Below are positions 51,159 through 59,597 of a DNA stretch of 64,000 nt, one piece after another; within the stretch, counting starts at the first letter, position 1, and each line of letters starts with the position of its first letter. The stretch is from Deltaproteobacteria bacterium. Its GTDB lineage: Bacteria > Myxococcota_A > UBA796 > UBA2385. The stretch spans positions 96,210 to 160,209 of the forward strand of contig JAEUKK010000059.1 of assembly GCA_016792625.1 (NCBI GenBank), in the 5' to 3' direction. The notes under the pieces were generated by a model. It did no database searches. It saw nothing but the letters and a program-made list of their open reading frames with translations, and was not told the origin of the DNA. Both the position numbers and the translations under genes were made by a program.

Positions 51159-51713
51159 TCAGCGCCCCTGGGCGCGCCAGGTCTGGAGCAGGCGCTCGGC
51201 CTCGGGGCTCGGGCAGACGATCTCGGTGCCCGTGCCGACCTGGCCTTCGAGGATGACCCGCCCGCCGATCGCCGCCTCTTCGATGGGCGCGCGCACCATG
51301 CCGCCGCGCCAGGCCTTCCAGCACCGGTCGCCGTTGACGCTGACCTCGAGCACCGGGCTCGGCGGGTTGGTCGCACCCTTGGGGTGCGTGGACTCCACCT
51401 CATCCCACCGGGGCAAAGGCGGGGGCGGAGGTGGGTTCATTGGCGGAGGGATCACCACCTCAGCCCGGTCGGGGCTCGCCGGCGCCCCCGGCGGACCTGG
51501 GGGGAGGGCTGGGCCGACGCCGCCCTGTGGCCCAGGCACGGGCGCGGATACGAGGTCGGCGCCGGTGGTGCCGCTCGAGGTGGTGGCGCAGGCCTCGACG
51601 CTGAGCGCGAGGCCGGCGACCAGCACGCGCACCGCGGGGCGGGTGGTCGGGGCGCGGGTCGGGCGCCCTCGAGCAGCAGCGGAGCGGGGCACAGGAGGGA
51701 GATCGTGGCTCAT
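51159..51713 (-). CDS. Putative lipoprotein of unknown function
   Basis: The protein has 184 residues, and its ATG overlaps the xylanase stop (ATGA). The N-terminus has a basic region (residues 1-30) and then VRVLVAGLALSVEAC, with the Cys at about residue 42. A Pro-rich linker follows (PPPMNPPPPPPLPRW). The last 80 residues form a small domain with two Cys: VLEVSVNGDRCWKAWRGGMVRAPIEEAAIGGRVILEGQVGTGTEIVCPS, which looks like a beta-sandwich stabilised by one disulphide. The family is unknown. It is the last gene of the xylanase operon. Confidence 0.65.
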   Translation of the reverse strand: MSHDLPPVPRSAAARGRPTRAPTTRPAVRVLVAGLALSVEACATTSSGTTGADLVSAPVPGPQGGVGPALPPGPPGAPASPDRAEVVIPPPMNPPPPPPLPRWDEVESTHPKGATNPPSPVLEVSVNGDRCWKAWRGGMVRAPIEEAAIGGRVILEGQVGTGTEIVCPSPEAERLLQTWRAQGR

Positions 51714-53248
51714 GGCCGGACCTTAGCACCCGCAGCCGCCGGGCAGTCGACCCGCAGCGAAGCGCCGTCCAGCCAGAGCTCTTGGCCGGCCGGGGGCCCC
51801 TCGACGTAGAGCTCCACCGAGCGCACCGGCGCTTTGAGGTCGATGGAGAGGGCGCCCTCGAGCGCCGTCCAGCGGCCCGGCTGGGCTTGGCCCGCGGCGA
51901 GGGGCACGAAGCGCTCGCCCGCGCCGTCGATGACGTGGGCGGTCAGCGCGACCTTGGCCGGCCCGCCGGGCCCGACGGTGACCTGCGCGCGCGCGCGCAG
52001 CGGCAGGCCGTCGGCGACGCTGTCGGTCACCGTGCGGACGGGGCCCTGCCACGTGGCCGTGCGCCCGCTGACCCGCAGCGCCGGGCCGCCGCTCGGCCCC
52101 TCGACCACGGCGCCCTGGCCGCCCGAGGCCCGCCACCCGCCCATCCCCTTGTCGAAGCCGCCCTCGGGCAGCCGCTCGACCGCGCAGGTCGGGTCGGGCT
52201 TGCCGAGCAGGGCCGCGCGCACCGCGAAGTAGCTGAGCTTGGGCTCGAGCTCATCATCAAAGAGCAGCGGTCGGTCGTCGCCGTGGGCGTGGTCGACCCA
52301 GGTGTGGCGGTCAGACAGGCCCCAAAAGGTCAGGGCCGTGCAGGCCGGCTCGGCGACGCAGGCCTCGACCCACTGGTGCAGCAGCCGGGCCTGGACCGCG
52401 TCGCGCCCCCAGTCGCTGCCGTCGAGGTGACGCACCTGCACGTCGATCTCTGTGAGGTGCACATCGAGGCCCAGGCCGCCGAGGCGCTGGATGTTCGCCC
52501 GCAGCTGGGCCACCGGCGGCGCCTCGCCCGCCTTGAGGTGACACTGCAGCCCGACCCCGTCCACAGGCACGCCCGCCGCGCGCCAGCGGCGGAGCACCGC
52601 GAACATCCCGTCGGACTTGGGGTTGATGCCCTCCACGCCATAGTCATTGTAGAAGAGCTTGGCTTCAGGGGCCATCTGCCGCGCGGTGCGGAAGGTGTCG
52701 GTCAAGTGCCGCTCACCGCCCGCCCGCCACATCGCCGTGCGGGACAGGCTGCCGTCGTCCTCGAGCGCCTCGTTGACGACGTCCCAGACGGCGATTCGGC
52801 CGGATGTGGCCGCGAGCAGGCGCTCGGTGTGGGCGCGCTGGGCGGCGAGCAGGGCCGCATCGGGCAGGGCCACCGCCCAGGAGGGGAGCTGCTGGTCCCA
52901 CAGCAGGGTGTGACCGCGCACCTGCTGCCCGGCGGCCGCAGCGGCGGCGAGCACGGTCTCCCACCGGGAGTCATCCACCACCTCGGGCGCGGGGGCCATC
53001 GGCGACCACTTGAGCTCGTTCTCCGGCGTGATCGACGAGAACTCCCGCGCGATCAAGCGGCCGTAGGCGATCTCTCGCACCAGGGGGTCATGCGCGACCG
53101 CGACGCCGATCTGCCGGCCTGTGCGCGCGGCGGCCGCGGCGAGGGTGGGGCCCTCTGCCGCGGCGCTGGCCCCGCCCAGGGCGGCCACGAGGGCCAGCGC
53201 ACCGGCCAGACCCACAGCCAGCGCGCGCTGGCGCGCCGGCGAGCTCAA
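51710..53248 (-). CDS. GH10 endo-1,4-beta-xylanase with C-terminal carbohydrate-binding-like domain
   Basis: The protein has 512 residues and starts at TTG, overlapping the upstream stop (TTGA). A signal peptide is evident (about 1-31, ending ASAAAEG). The GH10 TIM barrel (about 40-350) has FSSITPENELKW, RGHTLLWDQQLPSW, VWDVVNEAL with acid/base Glu160, FYNDYGVE, and HLTEIDVQ with nucleophile Glu267, then FWGLSDRHTWV. Both catalytic residues and flanking motifs are intact, so it should cleave xylan outside the cell. Residues about 365-512 resemble a CBM22/CBM4_9-type beta-sandwich (GGWRASGGQGAVVEGPSGGPALRVSGRTATWQGP). The operon is an 88-residue protein, this gene and a lipoprotein, all coupled by 4-base overlaps. 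Confidence 0.94.
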   Translation of the reverse strand: MSSPARQRALAVGLAGALALVAALGGASAAAEGPTLAAAAARTGRQIGVAVAHDPLVREIAYGRLIAREFSSITPENELKWSPMAPAPEVVDDSRWETVLAAAAAAGQQVRGHTLLWDQQLPSWAVALPDAALLAAQRAHTERLLAATSGRIAVWDVVNEALEDDGSLSRTAMWRAGGERHLTDTFRTARQMAPEAKLFYNDYGVEGINPKSDGMFAVLRRWRAAGVPVDGVGLQCHLKAGEAPPVAQLRANIQRLGGLGLDVHLTEIDVQVRHLDGSDWGRDAVQARLLHQWVEACVAEPACTALTFWGLSDRHTWVDHAHGDDRPLLFDDELEPKLSYFAVRAALLGKPDPTCAVERLPEGGFDKGMGGWRASGGQGAVVEGPSGGPALRVSGRTATWQGPVRTVTDSVADGLPLRARAQVTVGPGGPAKVALTAHVIDGAGERFVPLAAGQAQPGRWTALEGALSIDLKAPVRSVELYVEGPPAGQELWLDGASLRVDCPAAAGAKVRP

Positions 53249-53511
53249 CCCTGCAGCTCGAGGGTGACGCTGCCCAGCGCGCCGGGCGCCTTGTCGACCG
53301 CGAGCACCGCCCAGCGGTGGCCGCCGACCTCGACCACGCTGCCCACGCCGACGAAGACCGGGCCAGCGGGCAGGGCGAGGGCGCAGATGGGGCCCTCGGC
53401 TTGGGCGCCATCGCCGCGGGTGTAGGCGCCGCGGATCATGTTGCCCATGCCCACCCGAACGCCGCTGAGCAGGCCGACCGTCGTCTCTTCAATCGTCTCA
53501 CGCGCACCCAT
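53245..53511 (-). CDS. Small protein of unknown function, first gene of the xylanase operon
   Basis: The protein has 88 residues. ATG 53511 follows a GGAG site; a long in-frame extension upstream is the antisense of the DNDCDG-repeat gene and is not used. The sequence (MGARETIEETTVGLLSGVRV, GNMIRGAYTRGDGAQAEGPICALALPAGPVFVGVGSVVEVGGHRWAVLAVDKAPGALGSVTLE) is Gly/Val-rich with predicted strands and no signal peptide. The phrase LLSGVRVGMGNMIRGAYTRG is unusual; I do not know a family. Its TGA overlaps the TTG of the GH10 gene, so it is co-translated with an exported xylanase. Confidence 0.6.
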   Translation of the reverse strand: MGARETIEETTVGLLSGVRVGMGNMIRGAYTRGDGAQAEGPICALALPAGPVFVGVGSVVEVGGHRWAVLAVDKAPGALGSVTLELQG

Positions 53512-53701
53512 GACCGAGGCTCCTCGACCGACGCTCCCTGCGGTCGGCGCCGCGCCGGCGCGCTCTGGGGGGAGGAAGGTCCACGATCCGCAAGCTATAC
53601 AGGTCAGGCCCGCCGGGCTCCACCGCCCGGTCGCCCCTCCCATCCGAACCCGCCGGACCTTCGCGCCCGCCCCGCCCGCGGCCGCCACGGCAGGAGCCTC
53701 G

Positions 53702-55783
53702 ATGATCCGCCGCCTCTCCTCCGCTGCCCCCTCCGCCTGGGCCTTGGCCCTCGCCCTGCTGCTGCCGGCCTGCGCCGGCGACGCGGTGGTCGACGATGGG
53801 GACGACAAGCCGGTGGATCGTGACGGCGACGGCGTGCCCCTCCCGATGGACTGCAACGACGACGACGCGTCCATCTCGCCCGAGGCCGAAGAGCTCTGCG
53901 ACGGCGTCGACAACGACTGCGACCTCGAGGTCGACGAGGGCGTCACCCCCGACGGCCTCATGTTCTTCGCCGACGCCGACGACGACGGCTTTGGCAGCCC
54001 CAACTACACGCTGGTGCGCTGCACCCAGCCCGAGGGCTACGTCGCGTCGGGCGGCGACTGCGACGACCTCGACAGCGGCATCCGCCCCGACGCGACCGAG
54101 AGCTGCGACGGCGAAGATGAAGACTGCGACGGCGAGGTCGACGAGGCCGGGGCTGCGGGCGAGGGCCTCTGGTACCGCGACGCCGACAGCGACGGCTTTG
54201 GCACCGGCGCCGACACCACCCGCGCCTGCGAGCAGCCCGAGGGCTACGTCTCGACCGGCAGCGACTGCGACGACGAAGACGCCTCGGTCAACCCCGAGGG
54301 CCTCGAGAGCTGGTACGACGGCGTCGACAGCGACTGCGACGGCCGCGACGACTTTGACGCCGACCTCGATGGGTACCGCGCCGACGCCTTTGGCGGCGAT
54401 GACTGCGACGACGCCGACAACAGCATCCGCCCCGGCGTGACCGAGGTCTGTGACGGCGACGACAACGACTGCGACGGCCTGACCGACGAAGACGGGGCCA
54501 GCGGCGCCTCTCGCTTCTATGGCGACGCTGACCGCGACGGCTACGGCGTGATCTCGGTCACCCGCGACGCCTGCACCGCGCCGGCTGGGTATGCGCCCCG
54601 CAGCGGCGACTGCGATGACGCCAACAACCTCATCCGCCCCGGCTTGCCCGAGCGCTGGTATGACGGCGTCGACACCGACTGCGACGGAGAGAGCGACTTT
54701 GACGCCGACCGCGACGGCATCGACAGCCTCGACTACGCGGGCCTGGACTGCGACGACGACGACGCGCTGGTCGGCGCGGCGGGCACCTGGTGGCCCGACC
54801 CCGACGGCGACACCTTCGGCGACCGCGAGGTGGCGCCGGTCATCGACTGCGGCGATGGGCTGCCCGACGGCTATGTCGACAATGGCGGCGACTGCGACGA
54901 GACCGACGCCGGGGTCAACGCGGGCGCCACCGAGATCCCCGCCGATGGCCGCGACCAGGACTGCGACGGCGCCGACCGCCTCGACCTCGACCGCGATGGC
55001 TGGGTCGACGTGGCCTACGGCGGCGCGGACTGCGACGACACCGACGGGCGCGTGCACCCCTACGCCTGGGAGGTCCTCACCGACGGCGTCGACAACGACT
55101 GCGACGGCGGCGTTGACGGCAGCGACCCCGACGCCGGCGCGGTGATCAGCCTCAGCCTGCTCGACGACGACTACGCCGAGCTTCCCCTGGCCGCGACCGA
55201 GATCTCCTGGTGCGGCGCCGACTGGAGCTCGGTCTGGGTGAGCAGCAACGGGCGGATCACCTTCACCGACGGCAGCATCCGCACCTCGCCGAACCCCACC
55301 GACCACGCGGCCGAGCTGTCCCTCGCCGGGCTCTGGGCCGACCTCGACCCCTCACGGGCGGGCACCATCCAATGGGTCGAACTCGACGACGCCGTGCAGG
55401 TGCGCTTTGACAGCGTGCCGCTCTTCTCCAGCACCTCGACCCGGCACAGCTTCACCATGACCCTGACCGCCGATGGGCAGGCCGTGGTCAGCTACGACCG
55501 GCTGGACTCGGGCGCCTTCCTCGCTGGGTGGAGCTGCGGGGCCGGCGAGGCCACCGGCCTCGATCTGAGCGCCGAGATGGAGAGCTACCCCGACGGGGGC
55601 GGCGGTCTGGGCCAGGGCACCGAGGACGGCGTCTACGAGCAGTTCTCCGCTGGCAGCCCGGCCGACCTGAGCGGACTGAGCCTGACCTACTGCGGCCCGC
55701 GGGGCGTCGACGCCGACAACGACGGCTGGTCGGACCTCTGCGGAGACTTCGACGACAACGAGGTCACGCTCTACCCGCTCTAG
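53702..55783 (+). CDS. DNDCDG-repeat (MopRT-type) lipoprotein with nidogen-like C-terminal part
   Basis: The protein has 693 residues. CAGGAG lies before ATG 53702; it begins a lipoprotein signal (AWALALALLLPAC, Cys about residue 24). Seven repeats of 45-60 residues span about 35-470. Each has an Asp-rich DxDxDGFG loop, DCDD, and CDGVDNDCDG or WYDGVDSDCDG. Unlike the gene at 4600, three repeats begin WYDG or ADG instead of CDG, so the Cys is lost. The C-terminal region (about 480-680) contains SSVWVSSNGRITFTDG, LAGLWADLDPSRAGTIQW and SFTMTLTADGQAVVSYDRL, like the nidogen-type domain seen in Bacteroidetes and Myxococcota surface proteins. It is probably a calcium-binding surface protein, divergent from the xylanase operon. 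Confidence 0.85.
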   Translation: MIRRLSSAAPSAWALALALLLPACAGDAVVDDGDDKPVDRDGDGVPLPMDCNDDDASISPEAEELCDGVDNDCDLEVDEGVTPDGLMFFADADDDGFGSPNYTLVRCTQPEGYVASGGDCDDLDSGIRPDATESCDGEDEDCDGEVDEAGAAGEGLWYRDADSDGFGTGADTTRACEQPEGYVSTGSDCDDEDASVNPEGLESWYDGVDSDCDGRDDFDADLDGYRADAFGGDDCDDADNSIRPGVTEVCDGDDNDCDGLTDEDGASGASRFYGDADRDGYGVISVTRDACTAPAGYAPRSGDCDDANNLIRPGLPERWYDGVDTDCDGESDFDADRDGIDSLDYAGLDCDDDDALVGAAGTWWPDPDGDTFGDREVAPVIDCGDGLPDGYVDNGGDCDETDAGVNAGATEIPADGRDQDCDGADRLDLDRDGWVDVAYGGADCDDTDGRVHPYAWEVLTDGVDNDCDGGVDGSDPDAGAVISLSLLDDDYAELPLAATEISWCGADWSSVWVSSNGRITFTDGSIRTSPNPTDHAAELSLAGLWADLDPSRAGTIQWVELDDAVQVRFDSVPLFSSTSTRHSFTMTLTADGQAVVSYDRLDSGAFLAGWSCGAGEATGLDLSAEMESYPDGGGGLGQGTEDGVYEQFSAGSPADLSGLSLTYCGPRGVDADNDGWSDLCGDFDDNEVTLYPL

Positions 55784-56342
55784 ACCCGCCCGGTCGACCG
55801 GAGGGCGGCCGCAGTCGCTGCGCCTCGCCGAGGCCGGGCCTCTCGTGCCGCTGGGGTCGGGCCCGCCGCCGGATGCTTCGGCCCCAAGTGCCGGTCGGGG
55901 TCGCCGGCGCTGGAGCTCAGCGCGGATCGGCGCGCCCGAAGAACCAGCGCCCAGGGGCCCGCCCGAAGACCAGCGCGGCGCGGCGCGACCCGAGATTAGC
56001 GCCGGCGGGCGCGGCTGCTGCGCACGCGGACCGGGACGGGCACGAGCGCAGGCGCCGGACGCCCACCGTCGAGCGCGTCAAGCCAGGCGTCGAGGCGCGC
56101 GGCGAGGTCGCGGAGGCGCGAGCTGAGGCCAGCTTTGGCTGGGGGATGGGCGCTGCGGCGCTCGTCGCTCATCGCGTTCACCAGCCCTTGGCGCCGCGTG
56201 GCGCCTGCGCGTGGGAGCGGAGGGATGCCGTGCACCCTGCCGCGCCGAGCAACCCGCGGGGTCGACCCGACGTCCACCCCAGCCCTCGCTCTCTGGACAG
56301 TATAGGCCCCCATCCTCGCGGAGCGAGCGGAGGGAGGGCTCG
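55784..56342. other. Gene-poor stretch with one small minus-strand ORF
   Basis: After the repeat lipoprotein I see only a weak small ORF (55996-56172, minus). A GCCCGAAGAACCAGCGC-like direct repeat occurs at 55934-55950 and 55961-55976 with one base deleted in the second copy. TATAGG at 56301 followed by GGAGGG before ATG 56343 could be the signals of the next gene. Confidence 0.5.
55996..56172 (-). CDS. Small basic protein, doubtful
   Basis: The frame encodes 58 residues from ATG 56172. Residues about 17-34 make an amphipathic helix (LSSRLRDLAARLDAWLDALD) and the end is Arg-rich (VPVRVRSSRARRR). The ribosome binding site is weak (AAGGG about 15 bases ahead). It may be a real small protein or chance; GC-rich DNA gives many such frames. 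Confidence 0.35.
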   Translation of the reverse strand: MSDERRSAHPPAKAGLSSRLRDLAARLDAWLDALDGGRPAPALVPVPVRVRSSRARRR

Positions 56343-58019
56343 ATGGGCAACTTTTTTCGCACCCCCGCGGCCCCGCCCGGGCGGCACGGCGCCGCAGCGC
56401 TCGCCGTCGCCGCTGCGACTCTGGGCCTGCTGCTGAGCGCGCAGGTCCAAAACACTGGCCTGGTGGGCGAAGTCGCCGTCACCTGGAGCGCCCACCGCCC
56501 CCAGGCCCTGCTGGCCCTGGGCCCGCCGGTGGGCACCGAGCGCGCCGAGCCGGGCGGTGAGGCGGCCGTGCACCGCGGCCCGCTGCGCTGGGGCCCCACC
56601 CGCCCGACCCTGCGCCTCGGCGGCTGGCCGCTGATGGTCAACGCCTACACCGGCGCGCTGCCCGACCTGCCCGCCGTGATCGCGGCGCGGCTGGGCGCAA
56701 CCGAGGGCGCGCTGCGCTGGGCGATGCGCGGGGCGGCGGCCCTGCTGACCCTGGGGGTGGCCCGAGGGCTCTGGCGGGCGGGCGCCCCCCTCGCCGCGGG
56801 GATCACCGCCCTGCTGCTCGCCACCCGCTGGGACCTGCAGGTCTACCGGGTCTGGCTGGGCGGCACCGAGCTGGCCCTGGTCCTCGCCGCGGCGGCGCTC
56901 TGCGTGGCGATGCTGCAGCCGGGGCCCCGCGGGCGGGCCTGGGTCGCCGCGGGGCTGATGATCGGCCTTCACGCCAAGATCACCTTCGTGGCCTCGGCCT
57001 GCGGGCTGCTGTTGGGGGGCGCGCTGGCCGGCGCGCTGCCGCGGGGCTGGGCGCGGGCGGCGCTGCTCGGCGCGGGGCTCGGCCTCGCGCCCGCCGCGCT
57101 GGCCGCCGCGCTCGAGCTCGGGCCCGGCGCGGCCCTGCCCCGCCTGCCCTCGCACGACCGCATCGACCTGCAGCTCGGGCGGGTCTGGGCGGCGCTGCGC
57201 GGCGAGGCCCCGGGGGCCCGCGAGGCCGCGCCGACCCTCTGGCGGGCGCTCACCGACCCGAGCGCCTTCTTGGCCGACGCCTACCAGCTGCCCCCGTCGG
57301 TGCGCCCGCCGCCGCTGGCCGCCGCGCTCGGCCTCTGCGGCTGGTTCTTGGCCGGCATCGGCGCGCTCGCCCCGGGTGCCGGCGGCCTTCGGCCCGCTGA
57401 CCGGCTGCGGCGGGCCCTCCACCTCGGGTTGCCTCTGCAATTGACGCTGCTGTGGGCATTTGCGCACGATCTCCACCACCTCGCCCAGGCGGCGGTGCCC
57501 GCGGCGCTCTGGGCGGGGCTCTGCCTCGCCCGCCTCGCCCGCCGCGCCGGCCCGGCCTCGTGGCTGGTGGCGGTGGCGCTGGGCGCGCCCGCTGCGGGCT
57601 CGGGTGCCCTGGCCCTGCTCCAGACCGACGCCCTGCTCGACGCGGCGCCCGGGCCGATGGTCAGCGCGCGTGGGCAGCGCGAGGTCGCGGCGCTGCTGCG
57701 GGCCGCCGGCGCGCAACGGGTGGTGCTGTGCGACTACGAGGCCTGGGGCAGCCTCGACCCCCTGGTGCCCGCGGTGGAGCTGCGCCACGCCTGGCCGGCC
57801 GCGGCCACCGGCGCGCCGGGCCTCAGCGCAGCCCTGCTCGGGGAGGCCGAAGGTGGGCACCTGTTGACCCTGCGGGCCAGCGCGCCGTTCATCTACAACT
57901 GGAGCGCCGAGGGCCCCGCGCTCGAGGCCGCCGCGGCGGAGCTGGGCCTGCGTGTACGGCCCGTGGGCGCCCTCCCGGGTCGGCGGGCCGCGCTGTGGGC
58001 GGTCGAGCGGGCCCCCTGA
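56343..58019 (+). CDS. Multi-spanning membrane protein, possible GT-C glycosyltransferase
   Basis: The protein has 558 residues. GGAGGG lies before ATG 56343. About ten hydrophobic segments are visible (AALAVAAATLGLLLSAQV, AMRGAAALLTLGVARGLW, ALVLAAAALCVAMLQ, VAAGLMIGLHAKITFVASACGLLLG, LPLQLTLLWAFAHDLHHLAQAAVPAALWAG). An early periplasmic loop (RPTLRLGGWPLMVNAYTGALPDLPAVIAARLG) resembles the first loop of GT-C enzymes, where acidic residues face a lipid-linked sugar donor, but an unambiguous Asp/Glu motif is not visible. The last 100 residues form a soluble domain (REVAALLRAAGAQRVVLCDYEAWGSLD). It could be a mannosyltransferase-like enzyme or an uncharacterised membrane protein. The terminator-like hairpin just after the stop serves the opposite strand. 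Confidence 0.65.
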   Translation: MGNFFRTPAAPPGRHGAAALAVAAATLGLLLSAQVQNTGLVGEVAVTWSAHRPQALLALGPPVGTERAEPGGEAAVHRGPLRWGPTRPTLRLGGWPLMVNAYTGALPDLPAVIAARLGATEGALRWAMRGAAALLTLGVARGLWRAGAPLAAGITALLLATRWDLQVYRVWLGGTELALVLAAAALCVAMLQPGPRGRAWVAAGLMIGLHAKITFVASACGLLLGGALAGALPRGWARAALLGAGLGLAPAALAAALELGPGAALPRLPSHDRIDLQLGRVWAALRGEAPGAREAAPTLWRALTDPSAFLADAYQLPPSVRPPPLAAALGLCGWFLAGIGALAPGAGGLRPADRLRRALHLGLPLQLTLLWAFAHDLHHLAQAAVPAALWAGLCLARLARRAGPASWLVAVALGAPAAGSGALALLQTDALLDAAPGPMVSARGQREVAALLRAAGAQRVVLCDYEAWGSLDPLVPAVELRHAWPAAATGAPGLSAALLGEAEGGHLLTLRASAPFIYNWSAEGPALEAAAAELGLRVRPVGALPGRRAALWAVERAP

Positions 58020-58036
58020 GGGCGACGGGCGGGCCC

Positions 58037-58077
58037 CAAAAGAAACGCCCCCGAAGCAGGTGACCGCTTCGGGGGCG
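58037..58077 (-). terminator. Intrinsic terminator of the small lipoprotein gene
   Basis: A perfect 12-bp stem (58046-58057 and 58066-58077; CGCCCCCGAAGC / GCTTCGGGGGCG) with an 8-base loop is followed, on the minus strand, by TTTCTTTT. It lies 20 bases after the stop of the 34-residue lipoprotein gene. It is the clearest intrinsic terminator in the window. Confidence 0.88.
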
Positions 58078-58097
58078 CCGCGAGGGCTCGGGAGAGC

Positions 58098-58202
58098 TTA
58101 CTCGGCGGCGGTGTCGCCGCCCGAGTCCTTGTCGCCGCAGGCGACGAGGGTCATGGCGCTGGCGGAAACAACGATCAGGAGCAGGGCCTTCAAGGACTTC
58201 AT
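58098..58202 (-). CDS. Very short lipoprotein (34 residues)
   Basis: The frame is MKSLKALLLI, VVSASAMTLVAC, GDKDSGGDTAAE and stop (TAA). It is a textbook lipoprotein: two Lys, a hydrophobic core, lipobox LVAC with the modified Cys at residue 22, and a 12-residue acidic tail beginning GDKDSGG. Support: GAGGAG nine bases ahead of ATG 58202, a TTGACA about 160 bases ahead, and an intrinsic terminator 20 bases after the stop. After processing only about 13 residues remain, so it must act as a lipidated peptide. Entries of this kind (short, Cys-Gly-Asp-Lys-Asp) recur in Myxococcota-like genomes with no known function. It is divergent from the gene at 58458. Confidence 0.85.
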   Translation of the reverse strand: MKSLKALLLIVVSASAMTLVACGDKDSGGDTAAE

Positions 58203-58337
58203 GGGAGCGTCTCCTCTTGCGGTGGGTCCCGCCCGCTGAACAGCGGCCGGGATGTCTCGGCGCCCTGACCCCGCGAGGATGATCCGCGCGGCAGCTCTGG
58301 GCGGTACCCGAAGTGACCCTTGGCACAGGTCGCGCGT

Positions 58338-58366
58338 ACCTTGCCCCAGCAGGAGCGCGCTGTCAA
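58338..58366 (-). promoter_or_regulatory. Candidate promoter of the small lipoprotein gene (TTGACA)
   Basis: On the minus strand a perfect TTGACA (58366-58361) is followed after 17 bases by CAAGGT (58343-58338), or by AGGTAC at 19 bases. It lies about 140 bases before the ATG at 58202. The -35 is perfect and the -10 weak. Confidence 0.4.
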
Positions 58367-58457
58367 GAGCAGACTGCCCTCCGGGCGCGGACCGGCCTGC
58401 GTGGATCGCTTAGGCGGCCGGGCGCGCCGGGCCGCTCTTCCCCGCGCCCGGAGCCCG

Positions 58458-59510
58458 ATGGACGCCCTCACCGGACTCGAGCTGGCCGCCGCGGGCCTCG
58501 CCTTGTGGGCCGCGATCCAGACCCTTCCCCGCCCGCCGCGGCGCGACTGGGAGCGCTTGTTCAAGGTCGCGCTGGCCACCCAGCTCTGGGAGGCGGCCCA
58601 AGCCGAAGGCGGCGATGAGGGCGCGATCACCGCCCGGTGGGACGCGCTGCTGCGCGCGCAGGTGCCCTTTCACCCCGCCGGTCGCGCGCCGATGGCCAAG
58701 CTCTTCGCGCCGGCGATCTCGGGCATCGAGGCGCCCGCGCTCGACGGTGAGCGCGCCTTGGTCGAGGCGCTGGCCCGCCTGCCCGATGCGGCGGCCCGCT
58801 GGCAGCGCATGTACGTCGAAGATCTCGCCGCGGCCGACGCCCTGACCAGCCACCCCGAGTCGCTGGGCCCCGCCTGCGATCCGGCCAACGCGCTCGGGCC
58901 CGCCTGCGGGTGGGAGGCGATCTCCCGCTGGGATCCGGCCGTGCCCGCGGCGCTCGCCGCCCGCACGGGCCACATCCAGCTGGTGGTGGCCGCGGCTCCG
59001 GATTTGACCGCCGCGCTGCGGGCCGCCGCGCCCGGCCTCCGCATCGCTGCCGATCCTCCCCTCGACGCTAGCCTGCTCCAGCTCTGCCCCGCGCCCGCAG
59101 ATCGCCTCGTGATCCTGCTTGGGCGGTCACCGATGGGCGGCTTGCTGCGGGCCCTCGCCGATGCGCCGGGGCTGCGCGACCGCGTGCTCGTGATCGTGGG
59201 CGTGGGCGCGCCCCGCAGCGGCGGGCCCGCAGACGACCACTTCTTCTCCACCGGCTGGACGCACGAGGCGATGGCCCCCGAGCTGCAGCGCACGACCGCG
59301 CTCTTCTCCATTTGGGACGTCGCGCCCGACAGCAGCCCCGAGGCCTGGGCGGCCCAGCTCCTCCCCCCGCCGCGCCTCGAGCCGGGCGCCGCGCCGAGCG
59401 TCGAGCTCCTCCCCCTTGGCCCTCTCCCCCTCGGCCGGGTCGACCCCGCCCAGCTCGCCCGCGCCCTGCTCACCACGCTGGCGGTGCGCCTGCTCGGCCC
59501 GGGCTCCTGA
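58458..59510 (+). CDS. Hypothetical protein
   Basis: The protein has 350 residues. ATG 58458 is chosen (GGAG four bases ahead); an in-frame extension upstream lies over the lipoprotein promoter. The N-terminus has a moderate hydrophobic stretch (LTGLELAAAGLALWAAIQTL) that may be a signal anchor. The body alternates helices and strands: IQLVVAAAPDLTAALRAAA, DRLVILLGRSPMGGLLRALA, DRVLVIVGVGAPRSGG, TALFSIWDVAPDSSPEAWAAQLL. The order of strands with 'ILLG' and 'VIVGVG' suggests an alpha/beta fold but no catalytic motif is recognised. Third-position GC and strand continuity support that it is a gene. It is followed after about 90 bases by the PEGA-like gene. Confidence 0.65.
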   Translation: MDALTGLELAAAGLALWAAIQTLPRPPRRDWERLFKVALATQLWEAAQAEGGDEGAITARWDALLRAQVPFHPAGRAPMAKLFAPAISGIEAPALDGERALVEALARLPDAAARWQRMYVEDLAAADALTSHPESLGPACDPANALGPACGWEAISRWDPAVPAALAARTGHIQLVVAAAPDLTAALRAAAPGLRIAADPPLDASLLQLCPAPADRLVILLGRSPMGGLLRALADAPGLRDRVLVIVGVGAPRSGGPADDHFFSTGWTHEAMAPELQRTTALFSIWDVAPDSSPEAWAAQLLPPPRLEPGAAPSVELLPLGPLPLGRVDPAQLARALLTTLAVRLLGPGS

Positions 59511-59540
59511 GCCCCGGCGACCGGAGGCCGCGGCTTGGTG

Positions 59541-59546
59541 TAGGCT
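59541..59546 (+). promoter_or_regulatory. Candidate -10 box TAGGCT
   Basis: TAGGCT lies 51 bases before the ATG at 59598, in the gap after the hypothetical gene. It fits the TANNCT set. Confidence 0.3.
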
Positions 59547-59597
59547 CCGCTCGCCGACCGCCCCCACCGCGCCCTCCTCTGGGCTCTGGAGCGCCGC

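Noticed and set aside
53498..55306. 602-codon minus-strand frame opposite the second DNDCDG-repeat gene
   Set aside because: It shows the same Val/Ala/Gly antisense pattern as at 5731; no start signal or motif.
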